Positions 24,898 through 35,138 of a stretch of 41,537 nucleotides of DNA are shown here, piece after piece. The notes beneath the pieces were generated by a model. It did not search any database. It was not told the origin of the DNA and worked only from the letters and a program-made list of their open reading frames with translations. The stretch comes from Actinoplanes sp. TFC3 (GTDB taxonomy: Bacteria > Actinomycetota > Actinomycetes > Mycobacteriales > Micromonosporaceae), in assembly GCF_001553785.1 (NCBI RefSeq), contig NZ_LOJP01000001.1:1853026-1894562 (forward strand). The letters run 5' to 3'. The position numbers were made by a program, and so were the translations under genes. Position 1 is the stretch's first letter; the number at the start of each line of letters is the position of its first letter.

Positions 24898-26745
24898 TCA
24901 GGAAGGATCCAGGCCCGGCCGGATGCGCCACAGCAGGACCCCGCCCACCCGCTCCGGCTCGCCCAGCAGCTCGGTGGCGGTGAGCTCAGCCGCGGAGCGG
25001 AACAGCGAGGTGTGCGAACCCGTGATCTGGTCGGGCAGGAACACCGCCTGCACACCCCAGTACGCGAAGTCGGCGCGCGCCGAGGCCCGGTCCTGCTCGC
25101 TGATCTGCCTGATCTGCCCGTAGTAGGCGGCCTGGAAGAACAACCAGTCGGTGGGCCGCATGGTCGCCCCGATCTGACCGGTGCCGTCCGGTCCGCCGGG
25201 GCCGAGGAAGTAGCCATCCGGGATGCGGAACTGCTTGCCCGCCCGAGCCATTGTGTACGCCTGCCAGCGCTGGCCGTCGGCGGTGTCGGTGGTGGCGAAC
25301 GGCAGCGCGGTCATCACGCCGTTGTCGGTGACGTAGTCGCGCCAGAGGCCGTCGGCGATGAAGGCGGGCTCGGCCACCCGGGGCTCGGTCAGCACCGGTG
25401 TGGGCAGCAGGGGGAGCAGGGCCACGGCATACGCGGCGGCCCACAGGGTGTGCGCGGTCACGGAGGGCAGCGGCTCGGTCAGCAGGCGCTCGGTGAGCAG
25501 GGCCAGCACGATGCCGAACACCGCGGCCACCACCAGCGCGTAGCGGGCGGGCAGCGCGGAGTCGAACAGCGGCAGATCCATCAGCCACTTGTACGGCAGG
25601 CTGATGTCGGTCAGATCCTTGAAGAACTTGAGGCCGGGTCCCCACGACAGCACCAGGAACACCAGGCCGACGGCGCTGATGGCGGCCAGCGTGGCTCGCC
25701 GCCCGGGTTCTGCGCGGCGCCACAGCACGATCAGGGCGATCGGGATCAGCAGCATCAGGCCCACCCCGAAGTACGAGGTCTCCTCGGTCGGGTTCGGCGC
25801 CAGGTTGTTGCCGAAGCCCATCCAGGCGGCCACCGAGCGGGTGGGGTACTCGAAGTAGGCGCCCACGTCCTCGGCGTAGTGATACTGGTTGAAGCCGGTG
25901 CCGGTGAACGTGCGCGGCCCGTCGAAGTGCATGTACAGCGGGTACATCAGCAGGCCGGCGGCGATCACGGCGGCGGTAACCAACCCGGCGGCCATGCTCG
26001 GCGCCGCAGCGCGGGCCTCACCGCGGGTTGACGGGCTCAGCGACCACACGGCCAGGAACACCGCGCTGGCCAGCGCGGTGAAGAACAGCCCCTCCGCGGC
26101 GATCGAGAATCCGACGGCGATCAGGATGCCCAGCACGATGCCGTTGCGGATCCACATTCCCGGCTCGCGCAGCTTGAGCACTCGCCACAGCAGCACCGGG
26201 GCGACCCAGCCGGCAGTCCAGTTCAGGTGACCGTTGGCGTGCGAGACGAACCCCGGGGCGAAGCCGCAGAACAGGGCGCCTACGGCGGCGGCGATGTGGT
26301 TGCGTACCAGGAAGCGTCGCAGGAACAACCACCAGGCGAACGCCGCCCCGCTCAGGTTGAGCGTCAGAATCGTCGCGAAACTGACCTGCGGCCCGGCCAG
26401 GAAGGTCAGCGGCGCGAACAGTGTCGTGTAGACGGTGATCGATGTGTTGGCGGCCAGGTTCACGCCCAGCGGCGCGTTGAGCAGCGTGGTGTAGAACGGA
26501 TCGGCCCCATGGCTCAGCGTGTAGACGCCATAACCCAGGAGCCATTCGAAGAACGCCTGGTCACCCTTGTTCTCCACCAGCACGCGCCCGTGCGGGTTCA
26601 GCCACAAACCGCTGACCACGTACGTCCCCAGCGCCAGCGCCACGACACCGAAGAGCAGGTGCGGGCGCCACGCTCGCAGCCGGGCCCTCAGCGCGGACGG
26701 CGGCGGTTCGGCGGACTCGGACGGGGCTGCCTCGACGACGGACAC
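24898..26745 (-). CDS. Polytopic GT-C-like membrane protein (tandem copy 2)
   Basis: 615 aa from GTG 26745. Co-linear with the next gene downstream over its whole length: [58 protein letters not shown] and [20 protein letters not shown]. Probably a tandem duplicate with matching membrane topology and a Ser/Pro/Ala-rich cytoplasmic N-terminus. Likely role: membrane transfer of a lipid-linked sugar; substrate unknown. A TAACCT -10 lies 7 bases before the start, and 30 bases separate it from the epimerase stop. Confidence 0.75.
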   Translation of the reverse strand: MSVVEAAPSESAEPPPSALRARLRAWRPHLLFGVVALALGTYVVSGLWLNPHGRVLVENKGDQAFFEWLLGYGVYTLSHGADPFYTTLLNAPLGVNLAANTSITVYTTLFAPLTFLAGPQVSFATILTLNLSGAAFAWWLFLRRFLVRNHIAAAVGALFCGFAPGFVSHANGHLNWTAGWVAPVLLWRVLKLREPGMWIRNGIVLGILIAVGFSIAAEGLFFTALASAVFLAVWSLSPSTRGEARAAAPSMAAGLVTAAVIAAGLLMYPLYMHFDGPRTFTGTGFNQYHYAEDVGAYFEYPTRSVAAWMGFGNNLAPNPTEETSYFGVGLMLLIPIALIVLWRRAEPGRRATLAAISAVGLVFLVLSWGPGLKFFKDLTDISLPYKWLMDLPLFDSALPARYALVVAAVFGIVLALLTERLLTEPLPSVTAHTLWAAAYAVALLPLLPTPVLTEPRVAEPAFIADGLWRDYVTDNGVMTALPFATTDTADGQRWQAYTMARAGKQFRIPDGYFLGPGGPDGTGQIGATMRPTDWLFFQAAYYGQIRQISEQDRASARADFAYWGVQAVFLPDQITGSHTSLFRSAAELTATELLGEPERVGGVLLWRIRPGLDPS

Positions 26746-26752
26746 GCGCCGG

Positions 26753-26758
26753 AGGTTA
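26753..26758 (-). promoter_or_regulatory. Leaderless -10 element TAACCT
   Basis: Minus-strand TAACCT, 7-base spacer, then GTG 26745; no SD is present. Confidence 0.5.
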
Positions 26759-26775
26759 GCAAGATTGAGCGGTGA

Positions 26776-27693
26776 TCAGGCGACAGCGGGTGTTTCGTCA
26801 CCCACCGCCGCCCGCAGCGCCGCCTCCAGGGTGGAGTGGGTGAACGAGAATCCAGCCCGCTCGAGAACCCCCGGCAGCACCCGCTGGCTGCGCAGCGCCT
26901 CACCGGCGAACTCGCCCAGCGCCACCTGCAGGGCGAACCCCGGGACCTGCAGCAACGCCGGCCGGTGCAGCACCTTGCCGAGCGTGCGGGTGAACTCGGC
27001 ATTGGTCGCCGGGGCGGGCCCGACCACGTTAACCGGCCCGGCCACATCCTCGCGGTCGAGCAGGAACTCGGTCGCGGCGAGCCAGTCCTCCAATGAGATC
27101 CACGGCACGTATTGCTTGCCGCCGCCGAGCTTGGCCCCGCCGCCCAGCTTGAACAGCGGCATCTGCGGCTTGAGCAAGCCGCCGTGCTGATCCAGCGGCA
27201 GTCCGGTACGCAGCAGCACCACCCGCACGCCGGCGTCCTCGGCGGGCCGGGCCGCAGCCTCCCAGACCCGGCACACGTCGGCCAGGAAGCCCGCGCCGGC
27301 CGGGGCGTCCTCGGTCACCTCGCGGTCACCGGTGTCGCCGTACCACCCGACGGCCGAGGATTGCAGCACCACCGCCGGACGGTCCTCGGCGGGCAGCTTG
27401 CGGATGCCGTGCGCGATCGTGCCCGCGCTGTCCACCCGGCTACTGCGGATCGTGCTCTTGTAGCCGGCGGTCCAGCGCTTGTCGCCCACGCCCGCACCGG
27501 CCAGGTTGATCACCGCATCGGCGGCAACCAGCAGCGCCGGGTCGAGCTGGCCGGTCGACGGCTGCCAGGTCGCCTCGTCGGCGCTCGTGGCGGGACGCCG
27601 GACCAGCCGGACGACGTGGTGGCCGTGGGCTCGCAGCCGTTCGGCGAGCTTGGTGCCCAGAAACCCGGAAGCGCCGGCCATGAGGATCCGCAT
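26776..27693 (-). CDS. TIGR01777-family NAD(P)-dependent epimerase/dehydratase-like protein (SDR39U1 type)
   Basis: 305 aa from ATG 27693 (MRILMAGASGFLGTKLAERL); an in-frame ATG at 27705 would add four residues. NAD(P)-binding GASGFLG at residues 7-13; INLAGAGVGDKRW and SSAVGWYGDTGD are the usual SDR39U1 landmarks, the latter containing the tyrosine. The C-terminal domain (FALQVALGEFAGEALRSQRV...) is the DUF1731 tail with S-Q-RVLP, in which the protein FSFTHSTLEAALR ends. Corresponds to M. tuberculosis Rv2216, also next to lipB and dlaT. Substrate unknown. Confidence 0.9.
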   Translation of the reverse strand: MRILMAGASGFLGTKLAERLRAHGHHVVRLVRRPATSADEATWQPSTGQLDPALLVAADAVINLAGAGVGDKRWTAGYKSTIRSSRVDSAGTIAHGIRKLPAEDRPAVVLQSSAVGWYGDTGDREVTEDAPAGAGFLADVCRVWEAAARPAEDAGVRVVLLRTGLPLDQHGGLLKPQMPLFKLGGGAKLGGGKQYVPWISLEDWLAATEFLLDREDVAGPVNVVGPAPATNAEFTRTLGKVLHRPALLQVPGFALQVALGEFAGEALRSQRVLPGVLERAGFSFTHSTLEAALRAAVGDETPAVA

Positions 27694-27731
27694 GCTCTCC
27701 ATCATTCCCGATCACCAAGGCCCACAAAACA

Positions 27732-27761
27732 GAAGAAGGGACGCTTGCGCGTCCCTTCTTC
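27732..27761 (-). terminator. Intrinsic terminator after sucB
   Basis: Perfect 13-bp stem (27732-27744 with 27749-27761) around a 4-base loop, about 70 bases after the sucB stop on the minus strand. It is followed in that direction by TGTTTTGTGGG, a T-rich tail. It separates the lpdA-sucB unit from the epimerase. Confidence 0.85.
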
Positions 27762-27830
27762 CTCACATTTTGCCGCCGCGATCCGCCGAGCTCATGCTGT
27801 GCGGCTGGCGATCGCCGAGGTTGGCCCTCG

Positions 27831-29684
27831 TCAGGCGTGCAGCCCCAGGTCGCCCTCGAACTGCCCGGCCTCCAGCCGCTCCTTCAGCGAAACCAGGAAG
27901 CGGGCGGCGTCGGCGCCGTCCACGATCCGGTGGTCGTAGCTGAGCGCGAGGTAGACCATCGAGCGCGGCACGATCAGCTCGCCCAGGTTGGGGTCGTCGA
28001 CGACCACGGCGCGCTTGACCACCGCGCCGGTGCCGAGGATGCCGACCTGCGGCTGGTTGATGATCGGGGTGTCGAACAGCGCGCCCCGGCTGCCGGTGTT
28101 GGTCAGCGTGAACGTGCCGCCGGACAGCTCGTCCGGGCTGATCTTGTTGCTGCGGGTGCGCTCCGCGACATCGGCGATCCGCTTGGCCAGCCCGGCCAGG
28201 TTGAGGTCGCCGGCGTCCTTGATCACCGGGACGACCAGGCCCTTGGGGGTGTCCACCGCGATGCCCAGGTGCTCGCCCTCGTGGTAGGTGACCGTGCCGG
28301 CCTCCTGATCGATGGACGAGTTGACCACCGGGTGCTGGCGCAGCGCCTCGACCGCGGCCAGCGCGAAGAACGGCAGGAACGAGAGCTTGACGCCGTTCTT
28401 GGCCAGGAAGTCCGCCTTCGCGCGGTTGCGTAGCTGGGCGATCTTCGTGACGTCCACCTCGACGACGGTGGTGAGCTGCGCGGAGATCTGCAGCGACTCG
28501 ACCATGCGCCGGGCGATGGTGGCGCGGATGCGGGTCAGCTTCTCCGTGCGGCCACGCAGCGGGCTCGGCTCCGGCTTCGCGCTGGGAGCCGGGGTGCCGG
28601 TCTGCGCCGGGGCGGCAGCCGGAGCCGGGGCAGACGCTGCCGCCTTGGCCGCGGCAGCCTTGTCGGCCGCCTCGATGACATCCTGCTTGCGGATGCGGCC
28701 ACCGACGCCGGTGCCGGTGATCGAGGAGAGGTCGACACCCTTGTCGGCCGCCAGCTTGCGGACCAGCGGCGTCACGTAACCGGCGTCGCCGGCACCGTTG
28801 GCGCGCACCGTCTCGGCAGCCGGCGCGGACGCCTGGGCCGGTTCGGCCTGAGCCGGGGCCGGTTCGGCCTTGCGCTCGGCGGCCACCGGGTCCTTGGCGA
28901 CCTCGGCCTCGGGGGCCGGCTCCGCGTAGGAGGATCCCGGCTCGACCGAAGGAGTGGGCGCCGACTCGACCTTGGGCGCTTCCTGCTTGGGCGCTTCCTG
29001 CTTGGGGGCCTCCTGGGCGGGCGCGCTGCTGGGGGTGCCGATGATGGCGAGGTCGGCGCCGACGTCGGCGGTCTCGTCCTCCTGCACCTTGATCTCGAGC
29101 ACCGTGCCGGCCACCGGCGACGGGATCTCCGTGTCGACCTTGTCGGTGGAGACCTCGAGCAGCGGCTCGTCGACCTCGATCGTCTCGCCGACCTGCTTGA
29201 GCCAGCGCGTGACGGTGCCCTCGGTGACGCTCTCACCCAGGGCGGGCATCTTGACGGCCGTGCCGTCGCCGCCGCCACTCGGGGCGCCGGTCTGCGGGGC
29301 CGGGGCCTCCTCCTCGACCGGCTTCTCGGTCGAGGGAGTGGTGGGCGCGGCCGGCTCGGGCTCCGGCTGCTGTTCCTGCTGCTGCGGGGCCTTCTGCTGT
29401 TCCTGCTGCTGGGCGGGGGCCGGGGCCGATGAGCCCGCGTCCTCGCCGTCGCCCGCGATGACCGCCAGCTCGCTGCCGACGTCGGCCGTCTCGTCCTCGC
29501 CGACGACGATGCGCGAGAGCACACCCGCGGCCGGCGACGGGATCTCCGTGTCGACCTTGTCGGTGGAGACCTCGAGCAGCGGCTCGTCGGCCTCGACCCG
29601 CTCGCCCTCCTGCTTGAGCCAGCGCGTGACGGTGCCCTCGGTGACGCTCTCACCCAGCCGCGGCATGGTGACCGATACCGGCAT
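27831..29684 (-). CDS. sucB: Dihydrolipoamide acyltransferase, E2 of 2-oxoglutarate/pyruvate dehydrogenase
   Basis: 617 aa, ATG 29684 with SD AAGGAG. Two lipoyl domains, with lipoyl-lysines Lys43 and Lys182 in identical [13 protein letters not shown] motifs; Gln/Pro/Ala-rich linkers; a peripheral-subunit-binding domain at about 302-340 ([20 protein letters not shown]); and a catalytic domain at about 380-617 with [20 protein letters not shown] and the active-site DHRIVDG near the end. In actinobacteria this protein (DlaT/SucB) can serve both pyruvate and 2-oxoglutarate complexes, so the name is approximate. It follows lpdA by 38 bases, so E2 and E3 are probably cotranscribed. Confidence 0.95.
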   Translation of the reverse strand: MPVSVTMPRLGESVTEGTVTRWLKQEGERVEADEPLLEVSTDKVDTEIPSPAAGVLSRIVVGEDETADVGSELAVIAGDGEDAGSSAPAPAQQQEQQKAPQQQEQQPEPEPAAPTTPSTEKPVEEEAPAPQTGAPSGGGDGTAVKMPALGESVTEGTVTRWLKQVGETIEVDEPLLEVSTDKVDTEIPSPVAGTVLEIKVQEDETADVGADLAIIGTPSSAPAQEAPKQEAPKQEAPKVESAPTPSVEPGSSYAEPAPEAEVAKDPVAAERKAEPAPAQAEPAQASAPAAETVRANGAGDAGYVTPLVRKLAADKGVDLSSITGTGVGGRIRKQDVIEAADKAAAAKAAASAPAPAAAPAQTGTPAPSAKPEPSPLRGRTEKLTRIRATIARRMVESLQISAQLTTVVEVDVTKIAQLRNRAKADFLAKNGVKLSFLPFFALAAVEALRQHPVVNSSIDQEAGTVTYHEGEHLGIAVDTPKGLVVPVIKDAGDLNLAGLAKRIADVAERTRSNKISPDELSGGTFTLTNTGSRGALFDTPIINQPQVGILGTGAVVKRAVVVDDPNLGELIVPRSMVYLALSYDHRIVDGADAARFLVSLKERLEAGQFEGDLGLHA

Positions 29685-29722
29685 CTCTCAGAACTCCTTA
29701 ACCGCTGTAGAACGGATCGTGA

Positions 29723-31108
29723 TCAGCTGTGTGCGTGCAGCGGCTTGCCCGCGAGCGCCAGGAACGCCTCGCCAAGAGCCTCGTTCTGCGTGGGGTGGGC
29801 GTGCACGAGCTGCGCGACCTCCTCCGGGAAAGCTTCCCAGTTGTAGATCAACTGTGCCTCACCAACGAGCTCGCCCATCCGGGCGCCAACCATGTGGACG
29901 CCCACGACCGGGCCGTCCTCAACCCGTACCAGCTTGACGAAGCCCTGGGTCTTGAGGATCTGGCTCTTGCCGTTGCCGCCGAGGTTGTAGTTGTAGGTCT
30001 TGACCTTGTCGGCGCCGTACTGCTCCTTGGCCTTGGCCTCGGTGATGCCGACCGAGGCGACCTCGGGGTCGGAGTAGGTGACGCGCGGGATCCCGGCCTC
30101 GTCGATCACTGCGGGCTTGCGTCCGGCGATCTCCTCGGCGACGAAGATGCCCTGCTGGAAGCCGCGGTGGGCCAGCTGCAGGCCGGGCACGATGTCGCCG
30201 ACCGCGTAAATGTTGCCCACGCCGGTGTGCAGCCGCTCGTTGGTGATCACGAAGCCGCGGTCGAGCGTGATGCCCTGCTGCTCGTAGCCCAGGCCCTGGG
30301 TGACCGGGCCGCGGCCGACGGCAACCAGCAGGATCTCGGCCTCGACGGTCTCGCCGCCGGCGATCGTGGCACGCACGCCGTTCTCGGTGTGCTCGACCTT
30401 CTCGAACGGCTTGCCGACCTTGAAGTTGATCTTCCGCTTGCGGAACGCGCGCTCGACCGCCTTCGAGATCTCCTCATCCTCGGCGGCCACGAGCCGGGGC
30501 AGCGCCTCCAGGATCGTCACGTCGGCGCCGAAGGACTTCCACACGCTGGCGAACTCGACGCCGATGACGCCGCCGCCGAGCACGATCGCCGAGCTGGGCA
30601 CACGGTCCAGCCGCAGGGCGTGCTCGCTGGTCAGCACCCGCTTGCCGTCGACCTCGAGGCCGGGCAGCGAACGCGAGTAGGAGCCGGTGGCCAGGATGAT
30701 GTTGCGGCCGGTGTAGCGCTGGCCGTTGACCTCCACGGTGTCCTTGCTGACGAGCTTGCCCTCGCCCTGCACCACGGTGATCTTGTCCTGCTTGAGCAGG
30801 CCCTGCAGGCCCTTGTAGAGCCGGCCGACGACGCCGTCCTTGTAGGCGTTGACGCCGGCCATGTCGATGCCGACCAGATCGGCCTTGATGCCGAACTGCT
30901 CGCTTTCGCGGGTCTGGTCGGCCAGCTCCGCGGCGTGCAGCAGCGCCTTGGTCGGGATGCACCCGCGGTGCAGGCAGGTGCCGCCCAGCTCCGCCTTGTC
31001 GATCAGGGCCACGGAGAGGTCGAGCTCGGCCGCGCGCAGGGCGGCCGCATACCCGCCACTGCCGGCGCCGAGGATCACGATGTCGAAGGTTCCGCCAGGC
31101 TGGCTCAC
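29723..31108 (-). CDS. lpdA: Dihydrolipoyl dehydrogenase (E3)
   Basis: 461 aa from GTG 31108, supported by SD GGGAG 6 bases upstream; an in-frame start at 31138 is less likely. FAD-binding GAGSGG at residues 14-19; the redox disulfide is Cys45/Cys50 in GGTCLHRGCIPTK; the NAD-binding GGGVIGVEFASVW lies in the middle; the C-terminal HAHPTQNEAL holds the catalytic His-Glu pair. It reoxidises dihydrolipoyl groups of the E2 encoded next and of the glycine cleavage system. Confidence 0.97.
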   Translation of the reverse strand: MSQPGGTFDIVILGAGSGGYAAALRAAELDLSVALIDKAELGGTCLHRGCIPTKALLHAAELADQTRESEQFGIKADLVGIDMAGVNAYKDGVVGRLYKGLQGLLKQDKITVVQGEGKLVSKDTVEVNGQRYTGRNIILATGSYSRSLPGLEVDGKRVLTSEHALRLDRVPSSAIVLGGGVIGVEFASVWKSFGADVTILEALPRLVAAEDEEISKAVERAFRKRKINFKVGKPFEKVEHTENGVRATIAGGETVEAEILLVAVGRGPVTQGLGYEQQGITLDRGFVITNERLHTGVGNIYAVGDIVPGLQLAHRGFQQGIFVAEEIAGRKPAVIDEAGIPRVTYSDPEVASVGITEAKAKEQYGADKVKTYNYNLGGNGKSQILKTQGFVKLVRVEDGPVVGVHMVGARMGELVGEAQLIYNWEAFPEEVAQLVHAHPTQNEALGEAFLALAGKPLHAHS

Positions 31109-31274
31109 GTCTTCTCCCAGATCGCATCGTTGCCACATGGGTCACATGGTGGAAACGGTCACAGCTGTCCCGGTCATCTTGTCACTTGACGAACCGTTCG
31201 ATGAAGCCAGGTGCCGTACGACACTTGCGTCAGGACGTACCCTTGCGACAGCTACCCCGTTGAAGGAGTCGTCC

Positions 31275-31595
31275 GTGGCCTGGTTCCGGCGGCGCAGAGA
31301 GCCGGTACGTACGAGCGGCCGGACTGCGACCCGTGAGGATCTTGAATATCTGACGGAGTTCGTCCGCTCCCGCCGCGGTGTCGAAGCGTTCATCGAGCCC
31401 CGGACCACCGTCACCGAGACGACCATCCTGCTGATCGCCCACGACGGCGAATGGACCCGGCGCCGCATTGATTCGCCGGAGAGCGCCCGTCGCTTCGCCC
31501 ACCAGCTCTCGATGCCGATCTACGATATCCGGCTGATGGGCTATCCGCAGCGGATGCGTGACTACAACGCCCGCCAGAAGCGCCGCCCCGCTTGA
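31275..31595 (+). CDS. Conserved small actinobacterial protein of unknown function
   Basis: 106 aa from GTG 31275 with SD GAAGGAG 6 bases upstream. It opens with a basic stretch (MAWFRRRREPVRTSGRTATR), then EDLEYLTEFVRSRRGVEAFI, EPRTTVTETTILLIAHDGEW and IDSPESARRFAHQLSMPIYD. This looks like a compact alpha/beta protein without membrane segments. I recognise it as a conserved companion of pepA/lpd in actinobacteria but know no function. It is divergent from lpdA (166-base gap) and tail-to-tail with pepA; a 5-bp hairpin (AGAGC-GGC-GCTCT) lies at their shared 3' end. Confidence 0.8.
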   Translation: MAWFRRRREPVRTSGRTATREDLEYLTEFVRSRRGVEAFIEPRTTVTETTILLIAHDGEWTRRRIDSPESARRFAHQLSMPIYDIRLMGYPQRMRDYNARQKRRPA

Positions 31596-31616
31596 GAGCG
31601 GCGCTCTGCGGACGGG

Positions 31617-33167
31617 TCAGCCGTTGGCGGCGACGTCGTCGATCAGGGCGAGCAGGGTACGAACCGGAACGCCAGTGCCGCCCTTCGTCCAGTAACCGCT
31701 CGGCTCGCCGGTGTGGTACGACGGCCCGGCGATGTCGATGTGCGCCCACGGCACGCCCTCGGCCACGAACTCGCTGAGGAACACGCCACCCTGCAGCATG
31801 TGCCCGGCCCGGTCCATGCTGGCGTTGGTCTGGCTGATGTCGGCGATCTCGGACTCCATGCCCTTGCGCACGTCGTCGGGCAGCGGCATCGGCCAGGCCG
31901 GCTCGCCGACCAGGTCACCGGCCGCCTTGACGCGCTCGCAGGTCGCCGGGTCGCCCATCACGCCGGCGATCCGCTTGCCCAGCGAGATCACCTGGCCTCC
32001 GGTCAGTGTGGAGGTCTCGAACAGGTAGTCGGTGCCGTCGGCGCAGGCCCGGGCGATCCCGTCGGCCAGCACCATGCGGCCCTCCGCGTCGGTGTTGAGC
32101 ACCTCGACGCGCTTGCCGCTGAACATCGTGATCACGTCGCCGGGACGGTAGGCGGTGCCCGACGGCATGTTCTCCGCGATCGCCAGGTAGCCGCTGACCG
32201 CGACGTCCGGCTTGAGCGCGGCGACGGCCAGCAGCGTGGCCCCGACTGCGGCGGCACCGGCCATATCGGACTTCATCTCCCACATGCCGGCGGCCGGCTT
32301 GATGCTGATGCCGCCGGTGTCGAACGTGATGCCCTTGCCGACCAGCGCCACCCGCTTGGGGTTCTGCACGCCCTCGGGGGTGTAGGAAAGTTTGACCAGC
32401 CGCGGCGGCGCCTCCGAACCCTGGCCGACCGCCACGATGCCGCCGTAACCACCGGCTTTGAGCTGGTCGAAGTCGAGCACCTCGACCTCCAGGCCGGTGC
32501 CCTCGGCGGCCGCCGCAACAGCGTCGGCGAACGCGGGCGGGCGCAGCTCGTTGGGCGCCTGGTTGACCCAGTCGCGGGTCTGCCGTACGACGCGCCCGAC
32601 GATCTCGGCGCGGGTGAGCTCCGCCTGCGCCGCGGCGTCGCCGGAGTCGGCCACGATGACCTGCAGGTTCTTGACCGGGTCGCGGCGGCCGGGCTGCGGC
32701 TTGGTCTTGTAACCACCGAAGCGGTACGACCCCAGCAGTGCCCCTTCGAGAATGGCCCGCAGCACGCCGGGCGCATCCGCGTCGCCGGGCACCGGCAGGG
32801 CCAGCGCCACGTTCTCACTGCCGGCCAGCGCGCGCACGGCGGCACCCGTGCCCCGGCGCAGCGTCTCGGTGGCCGGAGCGGAACCGGCGGGCTCGTCGCC
32901 CAAGCCGACCGCGACGATCAGCGGCGCGGCAACCGTGCCGAGGGTGGCGAGCTTGGTCACCTCGCCGGGCGCGCCGGTGGCGCCGAGCAGGGACAGCGTC
33001 GAGCTCAGCTTGCCGTCGAACGCGGCGGCAATGCTCTCGGCACCGGCCGCGGGCAGCAGTGCGCCACCCTCGCCGGGCTGGCTGTGCAGGCCGATGATCA
33101 GGGCATCGACGGCTAGCTCGGCGGGGTCGCCGTCGGCGAGGCGCAAAGTGGGGGTGGGGTGGGTCAC
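31617..33167 (-). CDS. pepA: Leucyl aminopeptidase (M17)
   Basis: 516 aa from GTG 33167 (SD GGAG, 9 bases upstream); the frame extends further up but without support. Dinuclear metal site and catalytic residues: Lys278 ([11 protein letters not shown]), Asp283, Asp301 (KSDMAGAAA), and the M17 signature NTDAEGR at 358-364 with Asp360 and Glu362. The N-terminal half is the regulatory macro-like domain. Cytosolic hexameric exopeptidase; corresponds to M. tuberculosis Rv2213. The gene is divergent from gcvT. Confidence 0.97.
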   Translation of the reverse strand: MTHPTPTLRLADGDPAELAVDALIIGLHSQPGEGGALLPAAGAESIAAAFDGKLSSTLSLLGATGAPGEVTKLATLGTVAAPLIVAVGLGDEPAGSAPATETLRRGTGAAVRALAGSENVALALPVPGDADAPGVLRAILEGALLGSYRFGGYKTKPQPGRRDPVKNLQVIVADSGDAAAQAELTRAEIVGRVVRQTRDWVNQAPNELRPPAFADAVAAAAEGTGLEVEVLDFDQLKAGGYGGIVAVGQGSEAPPRLVKLSYTPEGVQNPKRVALVGKGITFDTGGISIKPAAGMWEMKSDMAGAAAVGATLLAVAALKPDVAVSGYLAIAENMPSGTAYRPGDVITMFSGKRVEVLNTDAEGRMVLADGIARACADGTDYLFETSTLTGGQVISLGKRIAGVMGDPATCERVKAAGDLVGEPAWPMPLPDDVRKGMESEIADISQTNASMDRAGHMLQGGVFLSEFVAEGVPWAHIDIAGPSYHTGEPSGYWTKGGTGVPVRTLLALIDDVAANG

Positions 33168-33295
33168 TCGGGCTCTCCGCGATCGCTGGGCCGGAGGCGA
33201 CTCGTGGGACGCTCCGGCGGCGTGTTCCATCCGGTGCGGGTCGCGCCGGACGGCGGTGGTGTCCCGCCGATGCTAACCACATGCATGGTCACGGG

Positions 33296-33301
33296 TAAGT
33301 T
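33296..33301 (+). promoter_or_regulatory. Leaderless -10 element TAAGTT for gcvT
   Basis: TAAGTT, 7-base spacer, then ATG 33309; no SD is present. No glycine riboswitch was seen upstream. Confidence 0.5.
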
Positions 33302-33308
33302 GCCACTC

Positions 33309-34394
33309 ATGTTGCTCCAATCGCCTCTGCACGAGCGCCACACCGCCCTGGGCGCCAAGTTCGCCGGCTTCGGCGGCTGGGAGATGCCCCTGGAGTACGC
33401 CGGTGGTGGTGTCCTGCGTGAGCACGCTGCGGTGCGCGAAGCGGTCGGTGTGTTCGACGTCTCGCATCTGGGCAAGGCGCGGGTTTCCGGCCCGGGCGCC
33501 GCCGGCTTCGTCAACTCGTGCCTGACCAACGACCTGGGCCGCATCGAGCCGGGCAGGGCGCAGTACACGCTGTGCTGCGATGACGCGAGCGGTGGCGTGG
33601 TCGACGACTTGATCGCGTACCTCATCGGTCCGGACGAGGTTTTCCTGATCCCGAACGCGGCGAACACGGCCGAGGTCGTGCGCCGCCTGCAGGCCGCCGC
33701 GCCCGAGGGCATCACGGTCACCGACGAGCACCGGAGCTGGGCAGTTCTGGCCGTGCAGGGTCCGCAGGCGCCGGAGACGGTGAAGGCGCTTGGTCTGCCC
33801 GTCGAGCACGAGTACATGTCGTTCAACCAGGCCACCCTGCAGGGCGTCGAGCTGATCGTGTGCCGCACGGGCTACACCGGCGAGGTGGGTTACGAACTGG
33901 TGGTGCCGTGGGACGACGCGGTGCGGGTGTGGGATGCGCTGATCGAGGCGGGTGTCCGGCCGTGCGGTCTCGGCGCGCGTGACACGCTGCGCACCGAGAT
34001 GGGTTACCCGCTGCACGGCCAGGAGTTGTCGCTGGAGATCACACCGGTGCAGGCGCGCTCGGGCTGGGCGGTCGGCTGGAACAAGCCGGCGTTCTGGGGC
34101 CGCGACGTGCTGCTTGCCGAGAAGACCCAGGGCCCGCGCAGGTCGCTGCGAGGACTGGAACTGACGGGCCGTGGCATTGCGAGAGGCCACATGCAGGTGT
34201 ACGTCCAGAGCACCCTGGTCGGCGAGGTCACCAGCGGCACCTTCTCGCCGACGAAGAAGGCCGGCATCGCGCTGGCCCTGCTCGACACGGCACCCGGGCT
34301 CAAAGAAGGCGACCTGGTCGAGATTGACGTGCGAGGCCGCCGGATCGAGGCCCGGATCGTGAAGCCGCCGTTCGTGCAGACCTCAGTTCGCTAG
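33309..34394 (+). CDS. gcvT: Aminomethyltransferase, T-protein of the glycine cleavage system
   Basis: 361 aa from ATG 33309 ([20 protein letters not shown]), chosen for family fit and the leaderless -10; ATG 33285 is an alternative. Folate-binding fold: [37 protein letters not shown], then the central [13 protein letters not shown] and [18 protein letters not shown] motifs. It transfers the methylene group from lipoyl-bound aminomethyl to tetrahydrofolate. It stands alone here: gcvH and gcvP are not in the window. Its 3' end overlaps cobS by 12 bases, tail to tail. Confidence 0.96.
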   Translation: MLLQSPLHERHTALGAKFAGFGGWEMPLEYAGGGVLREHAAVREAVGVFDVSHLGKARVSGPGAAGFVNSCLTNDLGRIEPGRAQYTLCCDDASGGVVDDLIAYLIGPDEVFLIPNAANTAEVVRRLQAAAPEGITVTDEHRSWAVLAVQGPQAPETVKALGLPVEHEYMSFNQATLQGVELIVCRTGYTGEVGYELVVPWDDAVRVWDALIEAGVRPCGLGARDTLRTEMGYPLHGQELSLEITPVQARSGWAVGWNKPAFWGRDVLLAEKTQGPRRSLRGLELTGRGIARGHMQVYVQSTLVGEVTSGTFSPTKKAGIALALLDTAPGLKEGDLVEIDVRGRRIEARIVKPPFVQTSVR

Positions 34395-35138
34395 CAGGGC
34401 CAGGGTCACCAGCGTTGCCGTGGTGGCGAATTCGGTCAGAGCACCGAGAACGTCCCCGGTGATGCCGCCGAAACGCCGTACCGCATGCCTGATCAGACCC
34501 AGCACGACGACGATGACGCCGGCGACCGCGGCGGGACCGGCCCACGGACGGCCCGGAACCGCCACGGTCGCTCCCGCCATCACCAGGACCGCGATGCCCA
34601 CCGCAACCGGCGTGGGCACGGTGCCGGCCACGAGCGCGCCCAGGCCCTCGGGCCGGGCCGCCGGAACGCCCCTGCGGCAGGCAAGGGTCACCGCCAGCCG
34701 ACCCGTGGTCCAGGCGATGGCGATGCACAGCGCTATCGCGGTTGTTGTTGCTTCTATGGCGGCGATTTGCAGGATCAGGTTCAGCGCGATGGCCGCCACG
34801 CCGAACGGCCCGATGTCCGCCTTTTTCATGATTTCCAGCGCTTCATGGCCAGTGCGGTAGGAGCCCAGCGCATCCACCGAATCGGCCAGCCCGTCCAGGT
34901 GCAGACCCCGGGTCAGCAACACCCCAGCGGTAACCGTCAGCGCCGCCCCCAGCAGCGTTGCCGGCAACACCGCGTGCAGGCCTCCCAGCACCGCCCCGAG
35001 CCCCGCGCCCACCAGCGGCGCCAGGCTCATCGCCCCGGCCGCGGTACGCCCGTCGATGCGCCCCGTTTTGACCGGCAGCACCGTCAACGTGGTGACCGCC
35101 AGGCGCAGCGCATCAAACACTGGCGGGGCCGGGACCAT
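34383..35138 (-). CDS. cobS: Adenosylcobinamide-GDP ribazoletransferase (cobalamin synthase)
   Basis: 251 aa, ATG 35138. Integral membrane enzyme joining adenosylcobinamide-GDP to alpha-ribazole. Motifs: [53 protein letters not shown] (the acidic motif) and [14 protein letters not shown]; about six TM helices. Its start lies 26 bases inside the end of the cobU-cobT gene, so the two are coupled. The last 12 bases overlap gcvT. Confidence 0.96.
   Translation of the reverse strand: MVPAPPVFDALRLAVTTLTVLPVKTGRIDGRTAAGAMSLAPLVGAGLGAVLGGLHAVLPATLLGAALTVTAGVLLTRGLHLDGLADSVDALGSYRTGHEALEIMKKADIGPFGVAAIALNLILQIAAIEATTTAIALCIAIAWTTGRLAVTLACRRGVPAARPEGLGALVAGTVPTPVAVGIAVLVMAGATVAVPGRPWAGPAAVAGVIVVVLGLIRHAVRRFGGITGDVLGALTEFATTATLVTLALLAN

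Noticed and set aside
22931..26031. Long plus-strand frames opposite the tandem membrane proteins and lipB
   Set aside because: Shadows: the minus-strand products have TM topology, paralogy and promoters.
31596..31616. Bidirectional terminator between the small protein and pepA
   Set aside because: Only a 5-bp hairpin with no T tract; too weak to list as a feature.
33168..33308. Glycine riboswitch before gcvT
   Set aside because: No paired-aptamer pattern seen; the gene looks leaderless.
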